Under the pieces are notes generated by a model that saw only the letters and a list, made by a program, of their open reading frames with translations, was not told the DNA's origin and did no database searches. 64,000 bases of DNA from Terriglobia bacterium (lineage in GTDB: Bacteria; Acidobacteriota; Terriglobia; Acidiferrales; UBA7541): positions 210,775 to 274,774 of the forward strand of contig JAIQFB010000004.1 in assembly GCA_020073485.1 (NCBI GenBank), written 5' to 3'. Numbering within the stretch: position 1 is the first letter of the stretch; each line of letters starts with the position of its first letter. This document shows, one piece after another, positions 9,341 to 19,065 of the stretch. The position numbers and the translations under genes are program-made.

Positions 9341-10605
9341 ATGAGAACAGACGAGTATTTTGATCCAGAAATAGAGACGATGAAGCCCGGCGACTTGCGG
9401 CTGCTTCAGCAATCGAAGCTCTCCAGGCAATTGGACTACCTGTTTGCCCGTTCGCCTTTTTATCGGGAAAAATTCGCCGCCGCCGGGATTCGCCGTGAAG
9501 ATTTTTGCAATTTGAAAGACCTGGCACGCTTCCCATTCACGGTTAAGGAAGAGTTGCGCGAAAGCCAGCAGGCATTTCCCCCCCTGGGAAGCTACATGGC
9601 CGCGGATATGAAGGATCCGAAATTTGGACGAAAGTCACCGCCCGCTCGTTCTACACACAGGGAATCCGGCCTAGCGACATTGTGATCCACGCCACCAGCC
9701 TCACCATGTTTGCCGGAGGGCTTCCTTCCAAGGACGCCATCGAGCTGATCGGCGCCACATTTGTTCCGGTAGGCACCGGCGCTTCTGAAAAAGTGGTGCT
9801 GTACGCAAAGTCACTGCACGCCACAGCGATTCATTGCACGCCTTCGTATGCGATCTACCTTGCGGATTATGTTCGCCGCGAAGCCAAGATGGACCCGCGG
9901 GAGTTAGGCATTAAGAAATTTGTCTGCGGCGCCGAGCCCGGTGCGGGCATTCCCGCGGTTCGCGCGAAAATCACCGAGGAATGGGGCGCGCGCGTTACCG
10001 AAGGTCTTGGCAATGCGGACATGGTTCCCATCATCTTCGCCGAATGCCAGGACCAGTCGGGAATGCACTATAACGGGCAGGAATATGTCTATAACGAGAT
10101 CATCGATCCGGAGAGTGGCGAGGTCCTTCCCATTGAAACAGGCGTATCCGGAGAACTGATTTACACCAGCCTGGAACGCGAATGCAGTCCGCTACTTCGT
10201 TTTCGCACCCGCGATCGCGTGACCATCCTTGGGACCTCATGCAAGTGCGGACGTACCAGTTACAAGCTGCGCTGCGTCGGGCGCACCGACGACATGCTCA
10301 TCGTCCTGGGGGTCAATGTCTTTCCCTCCGCGGTGCGGGATGTCGTTTCCAGCTTTTATCCGCAGATGACCGGTGAAGTACAGATCCTTCTCGATCAGCC
10401 TGGGCCGGGAGTGAAGCCTCCTTTGCGGGTCATGGCGGAAGTTGGCACCGAGGCTCAGGATCAGGCCACACTGCAGAAGAAAGTGGAAGAGAAAATCAAG
10501 TCCGTGCTGACTGTTCCCGCGGCCGTGCAACTTGTGCCGGCGGGAACGTTGCCGCGTTTTGAAATGAAAGGCCAGTTGATCCGGAAGCTGTATGAAGAAC
10601 GATAA
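9341..10605 (+). pseudogene. PaaK-type (phenylacetate-CoA-ligase-like) adenylate-forming enzyme, disrupted by an internal deletion
   Basis: Two frames together spell a PaaK-family ligase. The first (9341 to about 9610) holds the N-terminal part with LARFPFTVKEELR. The second (from about 9621, reading EIWTKVTARSFYTQGIRPSD) holds the rest through the C-terminal domain (YKLRCVGRTDDM, LPRFEMKG). At the junction near 9610-9622 the frame shifts, and the segment that should lie between ADMKD and EIWTKV is missing. That segment carries the RxHxSSGTTG phosphate loop that grips ATP. The loss is about 20-25 codons and not a multiple of three. As written, the gene gives only a truncated product and perhaps a separate C-terminal half starting near 9682. 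The intact remainder and its overlap with the next gene suggest a recent event or an assembly error. The intact enzyme would form an acyl-CoA for the pathway below. Confidence 0.85.
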
Positions 10606-11305
10606 AGGAAGTTGGGGTCCTGTCGTGGCAACTTTAAATGCCAAGCCCGCGCCGGTCGAAGTGGATCTTCGCAAGGCGGCCGTTGTGGTTGTGGATATGC
10701 AGAATGCCTTTGCCACAAAGGGCGGTATGCTCGATATTGCCGGCGTTGATATTTCTGGAGCCGCTCAGGTCGTCCGGTCCATTAGGGGAATTGTGGATGC
10801 CGGGCGCCGCGCCGGAATCCCCATTGTTTATCTGCAGATGGGCTACAAGCCGGACCTGAGCAACAGCGGCGGGCCGGATTCCCCAAACTATCATAAGGAA
10901 CTGGCCATGCACCTGATGAACTGCCGGCCGGAACTCAAGGGCAAGCTGCTAACCGAGGGCAGCTGGGATTTTGACATCGTAGAGGAGCTGAAGCCGCAGC
11001 CGCAGGATATCGTCATCGTGAAGACGCGCTACAGCGGCTTCCAGGGAACCACGCTCGATTCCCAGTTGCGCATGCGCGGCATCCGGTTTCTCTTCCTGAC
11101 CGGCATTGCCACCAACGTGTGCGTCGAGTCCACCTTGCGCCACGGCTATTTTCTCGATTATTGGCCTTTGCTGATTACCGACGCCACGATGCAGGCCGGC
11201 CCTTGCGCCCTGCAGGAGGCGACCCTATTTAATGTGGAGAGCTTTTTCGGCTGGACGGTGCCATCGGAAGAGTTTCTGGCAGCAGTGAACTCATCACAGT
11301 GCTGA
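10592..11305 (+). CDS. Isochorismatase-family cysteine hydrolase
   Basis: The 237-residue alpha/beta hydrolase has the full catalytic triad of the family: Asp35 (VVDMQNAF), Lys144 (VKTRYSGF) and Cys177 (TNVCVES), with the cis-peptide region before the cysteine. Members hydrolyse amides or ureido compounds (RutB-like, N-carbamoyl compounds, nicotinamide) or vinyl ethers. The spacing and the GIATNVCVESTLRHGYF segment fit the RutB/ureidoacrylate side best. The start ATG overlaps the 3' end of the ligase by 14 bases, and the next gene starts 8 bases after its stop, so it sits inside the operon. In this context it may open a ring-derived amide before or after carboxylation; that is inference. Confidence 0.88.
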   Translation: MKNDKGSWGPVVATLNAKPAPVEVDLRKAAVVVVDMQNAFATKGGMLDIAGVDISGAAQVVRSIRGIVDAGRRAGIPIVYLQMGYKPDLSNSGGPDSPNYHKELAMHLMNCRPELKGKLLTEGSWDFDIVEELKPQPQDIVIVKTRYSGFQGTTLDSQLRMRGIRFLFLTGIATNVCVESTLRHGYFLDYWPLLITDATMQAGPCALQEATLFNVESFFGWTVPSEEFLAAVNSSQC

Positions 11306-11312
11306 GGGGCCA

Positions 11313-13310
11313 GTGCTGACTGTAGACATCGATATCGGCGGCACGCTGACCGACGGAATTTTTACCGACGGCCAGAGCATCGTCTGCGCCAAGGTAGATA
11401 CGACGCCGCACGACCTGACGATTTGCCTGTTCGATTGCCTGACACAGGGCGCCGCGCAACTGGGTTATACGGACGTGGATCTTTTTCTGGAAAATGTGGA
11501 CCTCATCCGCTGGTCCACCACCATTACTTCCAACGTCCTTGCGGAGCTTCGCGGGCCGCGCATCGGCCTCCTCATCACCCGCGGCCATGAAAAAGATCTC
11601 TACAGCAAGGCGAAGCGCAGCGTCGTCATGGGCCGCATCCTTGCCGAACGCGATGTCATTGGCATGGATGCCGGCGCTTCCGACGCCGAAGTCATGAATG
11701 CCGTACGCTCCCTGCTCGAAACCGGAGTTCGCCGCATCTGCGTGAGTTTCCAGGGCGCTCATCGCACTCCCGAGCAAGAGATTCGAATCAAAAAGATCGT
11801 GGAGCAGCAGTATCCCGATCATTTCCTCGGTTCCGTCCCCGTATTGGCCGGCAGCGATATCTCCAAAAGCTCGGATGACATGACTCGCACCTACTGCGCT
11901 CTCATCAATGCCTATACCCACGGCGCACTGGCCGCTACGCTATTCAAGGCCGAAGACGATCTCCGCGAAGTCCATCATTACGCAGGCACGTTTCTTGTGA
12001 GCCACATCAATGGCGGCGTGTCCGGCATCGCCAAAACCAAGGCCATCGATACAATCGAATCCGGCCCAATTCTCGGCATTCATGGCAGCGCACACCTCGC
12101 AAAGGTCTACGCGGCAAACGAAGTGCTGGCCCTCGACGTTGGAGGCACCACCGCCAAGGTCAGCGTGCTTCGCAACACCATTCCAGTGCAGGTCAAGCCT
12201 TCTGATTTCTTCGGGATTCCCGTGGAGATCTCCCTGCCGTACCTGCGTTCAATCGCCCTCGGTGGCGGCAGCGTCGTCAAGGCAGGGGCGAAGGGAACGC
12301 AGCCTCAAATTTCTCTGGGACCCGAAAGCATGGGCTCGTTTCCCGGCCCGGCCTGTTATGGCCTGGGCGGTGAACTACCCACCCTCACCGATGCTTTAGT
12401 TGCCGCCGGCCTGATCAACCCGGACTATTTTTTAGGTGGTGCCAAGCCTATCAGCCTGGATGCCGCCCGCCAGACGATTCAGCACCTTGTCGCGACTCCC
12501 CTCGGCAAATCGGTCGAGGACGCCTCGCGCGCGATCATCGACCGCTCCTTCGACATGGTCGCCGAGACGATTGCGCACGCCGGCAAGGATCTCGGCCTGG
12601 ACGTGTCCAGGTACACGCTGTTTGCGTATGGAGGTAACGGCGGCCTGATCGCTTGCGGTGTTGCCGAAAAGGTTGGACTGAAGGAAGTCCGCTTCTTTGC
12701 CTTGGGTCCAGTCTTCAGTGCCTTCGGCTCGTCCGTATCGGACATTTCTCACGTTTACGAGCGTTCCTTGCAGTTGACATCGCTCTCCGTTGCGGAAATG
12801 CAGCGTCTCGCTGACGCCGTCGGTGACATCAAGGCTGAGGGCCATCGCGATCTTCTGGGCGAAGGCATCAAGCCCGAAGGAGTTGAGTACATGATGGAGT
12901 TAGAAATTCTCCGCCCGATGCAGCCCTCGATCGCAGTGCCTTGCCCGCCGGACGCTTTGCAGGATTCAACTAAACTCAAAGCGCTGCTGGAAAAAGCCCT
13001 GGGCGGGAAGAAGGATGCTTTCATCTTGGATCTGATTCGCATCCAAATCAAGAAGGCCATGCCGAAGCCGTCTCTTGTCGAAAAGCCGCTGCAGGGAGCG
13101 GATTCCTCACACGCGCTCAAGGGCAAGCGCCAGGTCACATGGGGCAGCAAGAAGGGCGAAGCGTTGCTCTACACGTGGGAAGCCTTGCAGCCGGGAAACA
13201 CCGTGGAGGGCTGTGCGGTTTTGGAAGGGGCCAACAGCACCTTTTTCGTCCCGGAAAATTGGACACTGGCCATGGACCGTTTTGGAAATGCTCAACTGAC
13301 CCGCCGCTAA
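11313..13310 (+). CDS. HyuA-like ATP-binding subunit 1 of an acetophenone/acetone-carboxylase-type enzyme
   Basis: The 665-residue protein belongs to the hydantoinase A/oxoprolinase family. It shows both ASKHA phosphate motifs: DIGGTLTDG at residues 7-15 and LDVGGTTAKVSVL in the middle, followed by a glycine-rich ALGGGSVVKAG segment. In ketone carboxylases these subunits phosphorylate the substrate enol and bicarbonate using ATP. It begins at GTG 11313, 8 bases after the hydrolase stop. The gene order here (70-kDa HyuA-like, 15-kDa zinc subunit, 78-kDa HyuA-like, 75-kDa HyuB-like) is that reported for acetophenone carboxylase genes (apcABCD). I therefore read it as the ApcA-like subunit rather than a hydantoinase. 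A true hydantoinase or 5-oxoprolinase would lack the small zinc subunit. Confidence 0.85.
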   Translation: MLTVDIDIGGTLTDGIFTDGQSIVCAKVDTTPHDLTICLFDCLTQGAAQLGYTDVDLFLENVDLIRWSTTITSNVLAELRGPRIGLLITRGHEKDLYSKAKRSVVMGRILAERDVIGMDAGASDAEVMNAVRSLLETGVRRICVSFQGAHRTPEQEIRIKKIVEQQYPDHFLGSVPVLAGSDISKSSDDMTRTYCALINAYTHGALAATLFKAEDDLREVHHYAGTFLVSHINGGVSGIAKTKAIDTIESGPILGIHGSAHLAKVYAANEVLALDVGGTTAKVSVLRNTIPVQVKPSDFFGIPVEISLPYLRSIALGGGSVVKAGAKGTQPQISLGPESMGSFPGPACYGLGGELPTLTDALVAAGLINPDYFLGGAKPISLDAARQTIQHLVATPLGKSVEDASRAIIDRSFDMVAETIAHAGKDLGLDVSRYTLFAYGGNGGLIACGVAEKVGLKEVRFFALGPVFSAFGSSVSDISHVYERSLQLTSLSVAEMQRLADAVGDIKAEGHRDLLGEGIKPEGVEYMMELEILRPMQPSIAVPCPPDALQDSTKLKALLEKALGGKKDAFILDLIRIQIKKAMPKPSLVEKPLQGADSSHALKGKRQVTWGSKKGEALLYTWEALQPGNTVEGCAVLEGANSTFFVPENWTLAMDRFGNAQLTRR

Positions 13311-13356
13311 GAAGTGCGCGGCCAGCGGTAAACAAAGATCGAGCAGGAGGTGAACA

Positions 13357-13743
13357 ATGCCTGCAGAACAACAAGACAGAATTCGAGTCACCGAGTACCT
13401 CGACCTGGACGTTGAAAAGGAAAAGTGGTTCTGCAACCGCTGCGGACACGAGCTGGGCGGCGCGCGAGAGAACTACAAGCGGGGCTGTCTGCTTTACGAC
13501 CGCGATCCGCGCGAGATTCACCCGCCGCTGGTCTCCGGCGAGTTTAATTTTTCTCCGGACCCCCTCTGGGTGCGCATTGTCGAATTCTACTGCCCGTCCT
13601 GCGGCGTGCAGATGGAGACGGAGTATCTGCCGCCGGGCCACCCGCTCACCTGGGACATCGAAATCGATCTAGATCGTCTGAAGCAGCGGCTGAAGACGGG
13701 CGAATACAAGATCCGCAAGCAGCGGCTTGAGGTCTCCGAATGA
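13357..13743 (+). CDS. Small zinc subunit of an acetone/acetophenone-carboxylase-type enzyme (gamma-like)
   Basis: The 128-residue protein is of the acetone carboxylase gamma family. It has two cysteine pairs, C26/C29 (CNRCG) and C79/C82 (CPSCG), as expected for a structural zinc site, and an acidic N-terminal EYLDLDVEKE segment typical of these subunits. This small subunit distinguishes ATP-dependent ketone carboxylases from hydantoinases and oxoprolinases, which do not have it. A strong AGGAGGTG precedes the ATG at 13357. Its stop codon overlaps the next gene's ATG by 4 bases (ATGA), so translation of the two is coupled and a fixed stoichiometry is likely. Confidence 0.85.
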   Translation: MPAEQQDRIRVTEYLDLDVEKEKWFCNRCGHELGGARENYKRGCLLYDRDPREIHPPLVSGEFNFSPDPLWVRIVEFYCPSCGVQMETEYLPPGHPLTWDIEIDLDRLKQRLKTGEYKIRKQRLEVSE

Positions 13744-15863
13744 ACTCCATCGACATAGATGTGGGCGGAACCTTCACAGACCTGGTCCTCAACTACGAGG
13801 GCCAAAGCTTGATCAAAAAGGTGCCCACCACTCCCTACGATCTTTCGGTCTGCTTTTCGAAAGTGATCGAAGAGGGCGCGTCATCAGTGGGGCTCACGAT
13901 AGATGAGCTCCTTCCGGCGATTGACATGATCCGGTATTCCACAACGATTGCGTTGAACCGCCTAATCGAAAGGAAAGGTCCGCGCCTCGGTCTCATCACC
14001 ACCGAAGGCCATGAAGACGTGGTCCTGATCGGCCGCGGCGCGCAGTGGATTGACGGCACGCGCGTCGCCGAGCGCCGCAACCTCGCCATCCAGAAAAAGC
14101 CGACCCCGCTCATCCCGCGCGACCAAATTGTCGGCGTCAAGGAGCGGATCGATTCCCGCGGCCAGATTGTTCGTCCGCTTGACGAGGAAGATGTTCGCGC
14201 AAAGGTCCGCACGCTAGTCAATCGCGGCGTCCGCGGCTTCGTCGTCTCACTTCTCTGGGGCTTTCTGAATCCCACCCACGAGAAGCGCATCAAGGAAATC
14301 ATCCGCGACGAGTACAAGGAATTTCACATCGGCTTTCTTCCGGTCGTTCTCGGCGGCCAGGTTGTCGGCAAGCTCGGCGAATACGAACGTACCATGGCCG
14401 CCATCCTCGACGCCTATCTGCAGCGCTCCATGCAGATCGAGCTTTCCGCCATGTGGGACAAGCTCCGCGACCGCGGCTACACCAAACCGCTGCTCATGAT
14501 CCAGAGCTCCGGCGGCATCGCCGAAGTGTTCCGCACCGCCGCCAGCCGCACGTTTAACAGCGGGCCAGTTTCCGGCCTTATGGGCGCGCATCACGTGGCG
14601 AAAACGCTTGGCTACAAAAACGTCGTCATGAGTGACATGGGCGGCACCAGCTTCGATGTCGGCCTCGTCGTCGAAGACAGCGTGCGCAGCTACGACTTCC
14701 GCCCCATCATCGATCACTGGATGGTCGGTATCACCATGATCAAGACGTTTTCCATCGGCGCCGGCGGTGGCTCCATCGCCTGGCTCGACAAACTTCTCGA
14801 GAATCGCATCCAGGTTGGCCCCAAAAGCGCCGGTTCCATGCCCGGCCCGGCCTGCTTCAATCAAGGCGGCGCCGAGCCGACCGTCACCGACGCCGATGTC
14901 GTCCTCGGCTATCTCAATCCGGAGTTTTATTACGGCGGCAAGCTCCGCCTCAAGAAGGAGCGCGCCCTCCAGGCTATCCGCGAAAAAATCGCCAAGCCGC
15001 TGGGCATCGAGGTCGAGCAGGGCGCGCAAATCATCCGCAAGATCGTCAACGGCAACATGGCCTCGGCCATCATGAAAGAAGTCCACCTGCGGGGCTACAG
15101 CCCCGAGGAGTTCATCCTCTTCGTCGGCGGCGGAGCTGGCGCGACGCACGTCGAAGGCTATATGGCGGACATCCCCAAGGCCATCACGTTTAACTTCTCT
15201 CCTGTTTTCTGCGCGTTCGGCTCTTCCACCATGGATATCATGCATGTCTATGAAGCATCGAAGAAGATCACTCTCATGGAGCCCGGAACCCAAAAGCTCG
15301 CTGAGGATTTTTCCGGTTACAACCGCGCGGTGGAAGCGCTGGTTGAGCAGGCCAAGCAAGATCTCGTTGCCGATGGCCTGAGCGTGGATGCTGCGGGGTA
15401 TGTCCTCGAACTGGACATGCTTTACGGCGGACAGTTCCACGTGAAACGCACCCTTTCGCCGAGACTTTCGCTTCACAGCACCGCGGACGTTCTCGCAGTT
15501 TGCGCCGCGTTTGAAAAAGAGTTCAGCGAAGCGTTCAGCCCGTTTGTCGTCAATCCCGAGGGCGGCGTGTTCATCGAGAGTTTCATCCTCAAGGCGATTG
15601 TCCCCACAAAGAAATTCGAATTGCCCAGGCTGAAGCTTGAGGGGAGCGACCCGAGCGCCGCAGGCAAAGGCGAACGGCCGGTGTTCTGGACCGAAGCCGG
15701 CGGGTTTCAGACTACGCCGATTTTCGCCTATGAATTATTGCGTCCCGGCAACATCGTCGAGGGCCCCGCCGTTGTGGAAGGGGAATACACCACTCTGGTC
15801 GTGCCTCCCTCGATGCGGTTTTCCATGGATGATCGGAGTCTAGGAATACTGCAGAAGAAATAA
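13740..15863 (+). CDS. HyuA-like ATP-binding subunit 2 of the ketone-carboxylase-type enzyme
   Basis: The 707-residue hydantoinase A/oxoprolinase family protein carries DVGGTFTDLVLN at residues 6-17 and a second phosphate motif SDMGGTSFDVGL near residue 300. It also has MIQSSGGIAEV and a glycine-rich IGAGGGSIAWLD segment that shape the nucleotide site. It is clearly different from the first HyuA-like protein upstream (different second motif and length), so the operon has two distinct ATP-using subunits, as in acetophenone carboxylase, rather than one as in acetone carboxylase. The ATG overlaps the zinc subunit's stop codon. The C-terminal domain ends in VEGEYTTLVVPP, typical of the family. 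Confidence 0.87.
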   Translation: MNSIDIDVGGTFTDLVLNYEGQSLIKKVPTTPYDLSVCFSKVIEEGASSVGLTIDELLPAIDMIRYSTTIALNRLIERKGPRLGLITTEGHEDVVLIGRGAQWIDGTRVAERRNLAIQKKPTPLIPRDQIVGVKERIDSRGQIVRPLDEEDVRAKVRTLVNRGVRGFVVSLLWGFLNPTHEKRIKEIIRDEYKEFHIGFLPVVLGGQVVGKLGEYERTMAAILDAYLQRSMQIELSAMWDKLRDRGYTKPLLMIQSSGGIAEVFRTAASRTFNSGPVSGLMGAHHVAKTLGYKNVVMSDMGGTSFDVGLVVEDSVRSYDFRPIIDHWMVGITMIKTFSIGAGGGSIAWLDKLLENRIQVGPKSAGSMPGPACFNQGGAEPTVTDADVVLGYLNPEFYYGGKLRLKKERALQAIREKIAKPLGIEVEQGAQIIRKIVNGNMASAIMKEVHLRGYSPEEFILFVGGGAGATHVEGYMADIPKAITFNFSPVFCAFGSSTMDIMHVYEASKKITLMEPGTQKLAEDFSGYNRAVEALVEQAKQDLVADGLSVDAAGYVLELDMLYGGQFHVKRTLSPRLSLHSTADVLAVCAAFEKEFSEAFSPFVVNPEGGVFIESFILKAIVPTKKFELPRLKLEGSDPSAAGKGERPVFWTEAGGFQTTPIFAYELLRPGNIVEGPAVVEGEYTTLVVPPSMRFSMDDRSLGILQKK

Positions 15864-15896
15864 GTGCGGGGTTGCCCGAAACGAGCAAGGAGAAAC

Positions 15897-17957
15897 ATGC
15901 CCATACCTACGTTAGCTGAAAAACTCCAATGGCTAAAGCCGGTGCCGGCCACCCCCTATGAACGCGAGTGCGCCGCTAAGCTGGCGCAGGGGGACTACGA
16001 AATTGGCACGCAGATCACCAATGACATCCTCGATGAGGCGATGGAAATCTTCGTCCGTTCCTCGCGCAGCTACTTCGGAGTCTCCGGCGACTCCATGGTA
16101 GCCATCTTCACCGCGGGCGGAGACCTCATCAACGCTTCCTGCGGCACCTATTTACACGCGATCATCCAGCCCATCGTCATCAAATTCATCCAGAAGTATT
16201 ACGCGGAAAATCCTGGCATCTTCGATGGTGATGTCTGGTACACCAACGATGCCTTGTACGGCGGTATTCACAATCCCGACCAGGTCGCCCTCATGCCCGT
16301 CTTCCACAAAAGCAAACTCCTCGCCTGGGCTTCGGCTGCTTTGCATACAACCGAAACCGGCGCCATCGAGCCGGGTGGGATGCCGGTCAGCGCGAAATCC
16401 CGCTTCGAGGAAGGGCTGAACATGCCGCCCATCAAAATTGGCGAAAATTTCAAGATCCGAAACGATTTCCTCGAAATGTATTCCGTGTACGGCCTGCGCG
16501 CTCCGGCCATGTTTATCTCCGACCTTCGCGCGCGCTGCACCACAGCGGACCGCGTTCGCGTCCGGCTCATTGAACTCGTCGAAAAGCGCGGCGAAGACTA
16601 TCTGATTGGACTCCTTCGCAAGATGCAGGACACCGCCGAAATCGGCGCGCGCAAGAAAATCAAGGACCTCCCTGACGGAAAATTCCGCACCGTCGTTTTC
16701 AACGACGCCATCGGATACACACCCGCTCTGGTCCGTTCCTGCTATCTCACGCTCATCAAGGATGGAGGGCGGCTCATCTTCAATTTCGAGGGCACATCTC
16801 CCGAGAATCCTTCTTCCTACAACGTGCACACGCAGGCGGTCGTCGGCCACATCGCCAATTTCATGTACGAATATATCTTCCACGATCTGCCCATCTGCAG
16901 TTCCACGTTCTCGGCCATCGACTTCGAATTTCCCGAAGGCATCATCCTCAATCCGGACAAGATGGCCGCCACAAGCTGCTGTGTCTATATCGGCATGCAG
17001 TGTCGCTGTGCGACGCATAATAGCTTTGCCAAGATGAGCTTTTCCAGCGCCAGCCTCTGGCGGCAGGTTGCAGCTGCTCCCGGCAGCCAGCACTCCGCAC
17101 AGATTTGCGCCGGCTTGTCGCAATGGAAACTCGCCGTCTCCGATGTCCTCTCTTTTTCTCTGAACACGCAAGGTCAGGGCGGCCGCGCCTCCACTGACGG
17201 CATGGACTCCTACGGCTTCGCATGGTGCGCTTTCGGCCGCGCGCCGGATTCCGAGCAGGTGGAAAGTGAACTCCCACTTTCCGTGATGCTCTCTCAGCAT
17301 TGGCGCGATTCCTGCGGGCACGGGATTCACCGTGGCGGTTCCGGCGCGGTCCAGGAGTGGATGATCCACAAGGTGCCGAACCTCGTCTCCCTTTGCATGG
17401 GCAACGGCAGCAAGGTGCCTTTGGGGCAGCCGCTTTTCGGTGGATACGCCTCCGCGCCGATTCCGGGCATCACCGTCAAGAAAAACGACCTCCTCAAACA
17501 GATGAAGGAGGGGAATTCCGAACTCACCATGGACCTCCGCGAGATGATCGAAAAACCCACGGTCCATGGTGACTGGAAGTACGAGCTCGTTGCTCGAACT
17601 CCCAAGGTTTTTGAAGAAGGCGACCTGCTGTTCGGCTTCAGCGGCGGCGGCCCCGGCTACGGTGATCCCCTGGAGCGCGATCCGGAAACCGTGATGGAAG
17701 ACCTGAAGAATCACATTATTTCGGACTGGACCGCCATGAACATTTACAAAATAGCTTACGGCGCCGAGAGGCGGAAAGTAGATTTCGAGAAAACGATGCA
17801 GCAGCGCCAGGAGGAAAGAAGATCACGGCTGGCTCGTGGAAAATCCTACGACGAGTTTGAAAAAGAGTGGAATAAGAAGAGCCCGCCGAAAGAAGCGCTG
17901 CTCTACTACGGCACTTGGCCCGACGCCAAGTCCACGGGGCCGGTCTTCCGACCATAA
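15897..17957 (+). CDS. HyuB-like subunit of the ketone-carboxylase-type enzyme
   Basis: The 686-residue protein belongs to the hydantoinase B/oxoprolinase family, which supplies the site where the enol phosphate and carboxyphosphate combine in acetone and acetophenone carboxylases. Family segments are visible: GDVWYTNDALYGGIHNPDQ near residue 115, HTTETGAIEPGG near 155, HWRDSCGHGIHRGGSGA near 475, and a glycine-rich FGFSGGGPGYGDP near the end. I start at ATG 15897, which has AAGGAG 6 bases upstream. An in-frame GTG at 15864 directly follows the previous stop but has no ribosome-binding site. The tail (about 600-686) is rich in Lys and Glu, as in the acetone carboxylase large subunit. The next gene starts 3 bases after its stop. 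Confidence 0.87.
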   Translation: MPIPTLAEKLQWLKPVPATPYERECAAKLAQGDYEIGTQITNDILDEAMEIFVRSSRSYFGVSGDSMVAIFTAGGDLINASCGTYLHAIIQPIVIKFIQKYYAENPGIFDGDVWYTNDALYGGIHNPDQVALMPVFHKSKLLAWASAALHTTETGAIEPGGMPVSAKSRFEEGLNMPPIKIGENFKIRNDFLEMYSVYGLRAPAMFISDLRARCTTADRVRVRLIELVEKRGEDYLIGLLRKMQDTAEIGARKKIKDLPDGKFRTVVFNDAIGYTPALVRSCYLTLIKDGGRLIFNFEGTSPENPSSYNVHTQAVVGHIANFMYEYIFHDLPICSSTFSAIDFEFPEGIILNPDKMAATSCCVYIGMQCRCATHNSFAKMSFSSASLWRQVAAAPGSQHSAQICAGLSQWKLAVSDVLSFSLNTQGQGGRASTDGMDSYGFAWCAFGRAPDSEQVESELPLSVMLSQHWRDSCGHGIHRGGSGAVQEWMIHKVPNLVSLCMGNGSKVPLGQPLFGGYASAPIPGITVKKNDLLKQMKEGNSELTMDLREMIEKPTVHGDWKYELVARTPKVFEEGDLLFGFSGGGPGYGDPLERDPETVMEDLKNHIISDWTAMNIYKIAYGAERRKVDFEKTMQQRQEERRSRLARGKSYDEFEKEWNKKSPPKEALLYYGTWPDAKSTGPVFRP

Positions 17958-17960
17958 GCA

Positions 17961-18992
17961 ATGGCTGCAAATCCCACTCCTCGACAGATGGTCAAGGCAC
18001 TATTGCAGGGGATTGCGCCGCCAAGGCCGCTGTTCCTGCCAATTGTGTTTTCCGCCGGCGCCCGCGTGGAAAGCCTGTCGCTGCCAGGGTTACTCGCAAA
18101 TCCCACCAAGATCTGCAACGCGCAGCGGCAATTGCGCGGCCCTTTGCGCACGGACGGCTACTCCTGCTATTTCGATCCTTTCCTGGAAATGGAAGCGCTC
18201 GGCGCCACAGTCGAATGGGGAGTCGCGGACCTGCCTCCAGCGGTGCGCTGGCCGCAGGGCGCGGAGCCCGGTGAATTGCCGGACGACCTCCGCTCGCCGG
18301 AAGAAGCCGTGAAGGCCGGGCGGGTTCCCGTCGCACTCGATGTTCTTCGCCGCCTGAAAGCGATGGTCCGCGACGATTCCATCCTCATGGCTGGCGTCAC
18401 CGGTCCGTTCACCCTCGCCGCACGCATCCTTCAATTGGAGACTGAGGGCGCCTGGCGCACGCAGGAAATCTCAGAGTCCGCGGTGGAGCTTGCGGCTTCG
18501 GTGGTCACGCGGATCTCCGGCGCCATGGTCGAAGCTGGCGCTAACCTGATCATGATCCGGGAAGAAGTGCTTCCTCCCCTGTCGCAAGAGCGTTGTGCCG
18601 CCTGGGCGTGGGCGCTTGAGCCCGCTTTCAACATCATCCGCTTTTATGAAGCGCTGCCTGTGCTGCAATTGACCGACGGCAGCTATTTCGCCGTGAACTC
18701 CACGGAAATATTTCAACGCAGCTGGAATTGTGTCCTGTGCCTCTCGCTCGATGGGATCGCTTCGCAACCCGTGGATGTGGCCTCCCAATGGAGTTCCGCG
18801 ACGCTGGGCCTGGCCCTGCCGCTTGAAACATTCCAGTTGGACGATGCCGCACTGCAAGTTTCTTGCGAATCGCTACACAGGATTGTTGCGGGCTTGCGCC
18901 CGGCCATATTGACCACCGCGGGCGATGTCCCAGCGGGGACGGATATGAAGCGCATGAGTAAGGTCCTGGACCAAGTTCCCCGGTCCTTCTGA
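17961..18992 (+). CDS. URO-D/methyltransferase-superfamily TIM-barrel protein, carboxylase-operon associated
   Basis: The 343-residue protein has the sequence pattern of the uroporphyrinogen decarboxylase-like TIM barrels (URO-D, MtaA, CmuA). It has an N-terminal RQMVKALLQGIAPPRPLFLPIVFS, then DPFLEMEALGATVEWG, a GVTGPFTLAARIL strand near residue 130, and EAGANLIMIREEVLPP near 195. It lacks the His-x-Cys zinc motif of the MtaA methyltransferases, and I do not see the Arg/Asp set of haem URO-D. It directly follows the HyuB-like gene (3-base gap), at the place where acetophenone carboxylase operons carry a fifth subunit of about 34 kDa (ApcE). Whether it is that subunit cannot be judged from family alone. 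Confidence 0.72.
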   Translation: MAANPTPRQMVKALLQGIAPPRPLFLPIVFSAGARVESLSLPGLLANPTKICNAQRQLRGPLRTDGYSCYFDPFLEMEALGATVEWGVADLPPAVRWPQGAEPGELPDDLRSPEEAVKAGRVPVALDVLRRLKAMVRDDSILMAGVTGPFTLAARILQLETEGAWRTQEISESAVELAASVVTRISGAMVEAGANLIMIREEVLPPLSQERCAAWAWALEPAFNIIRFYEALPVLQLTDGSYFAVNSTEIFQRSWNCVLCLSLDGIASQPVDVASQWSSATLGLALPLETFQLDDAALQVSCESLHRIVAGLRPAILTTAGDVPAGTDMKRMSKVLDQVPRSF

Positions 18993-19065
18993 CCGGAATG
19001 GGCTCTTGTCCAAATTACAGTATACGTATCTCGAAAATAGCCAGTGAAAGGGCGATGACGACGGC

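Noticed and set aside
14247..15476. Long open frame (409 codons) on the minus strand
   Set aside because: It is antisense to the second HyuA-like gene, whose family motifs are certain; the minus frame is Asp/His/Ala-rich with no family resemblance.
16152..17714. Long open frame (520 codons) on the minus strand
   Set aside because: Antisense shadow of the HyuB-like gene, produced by its GC-rich third positions; no ribosome-binding site.
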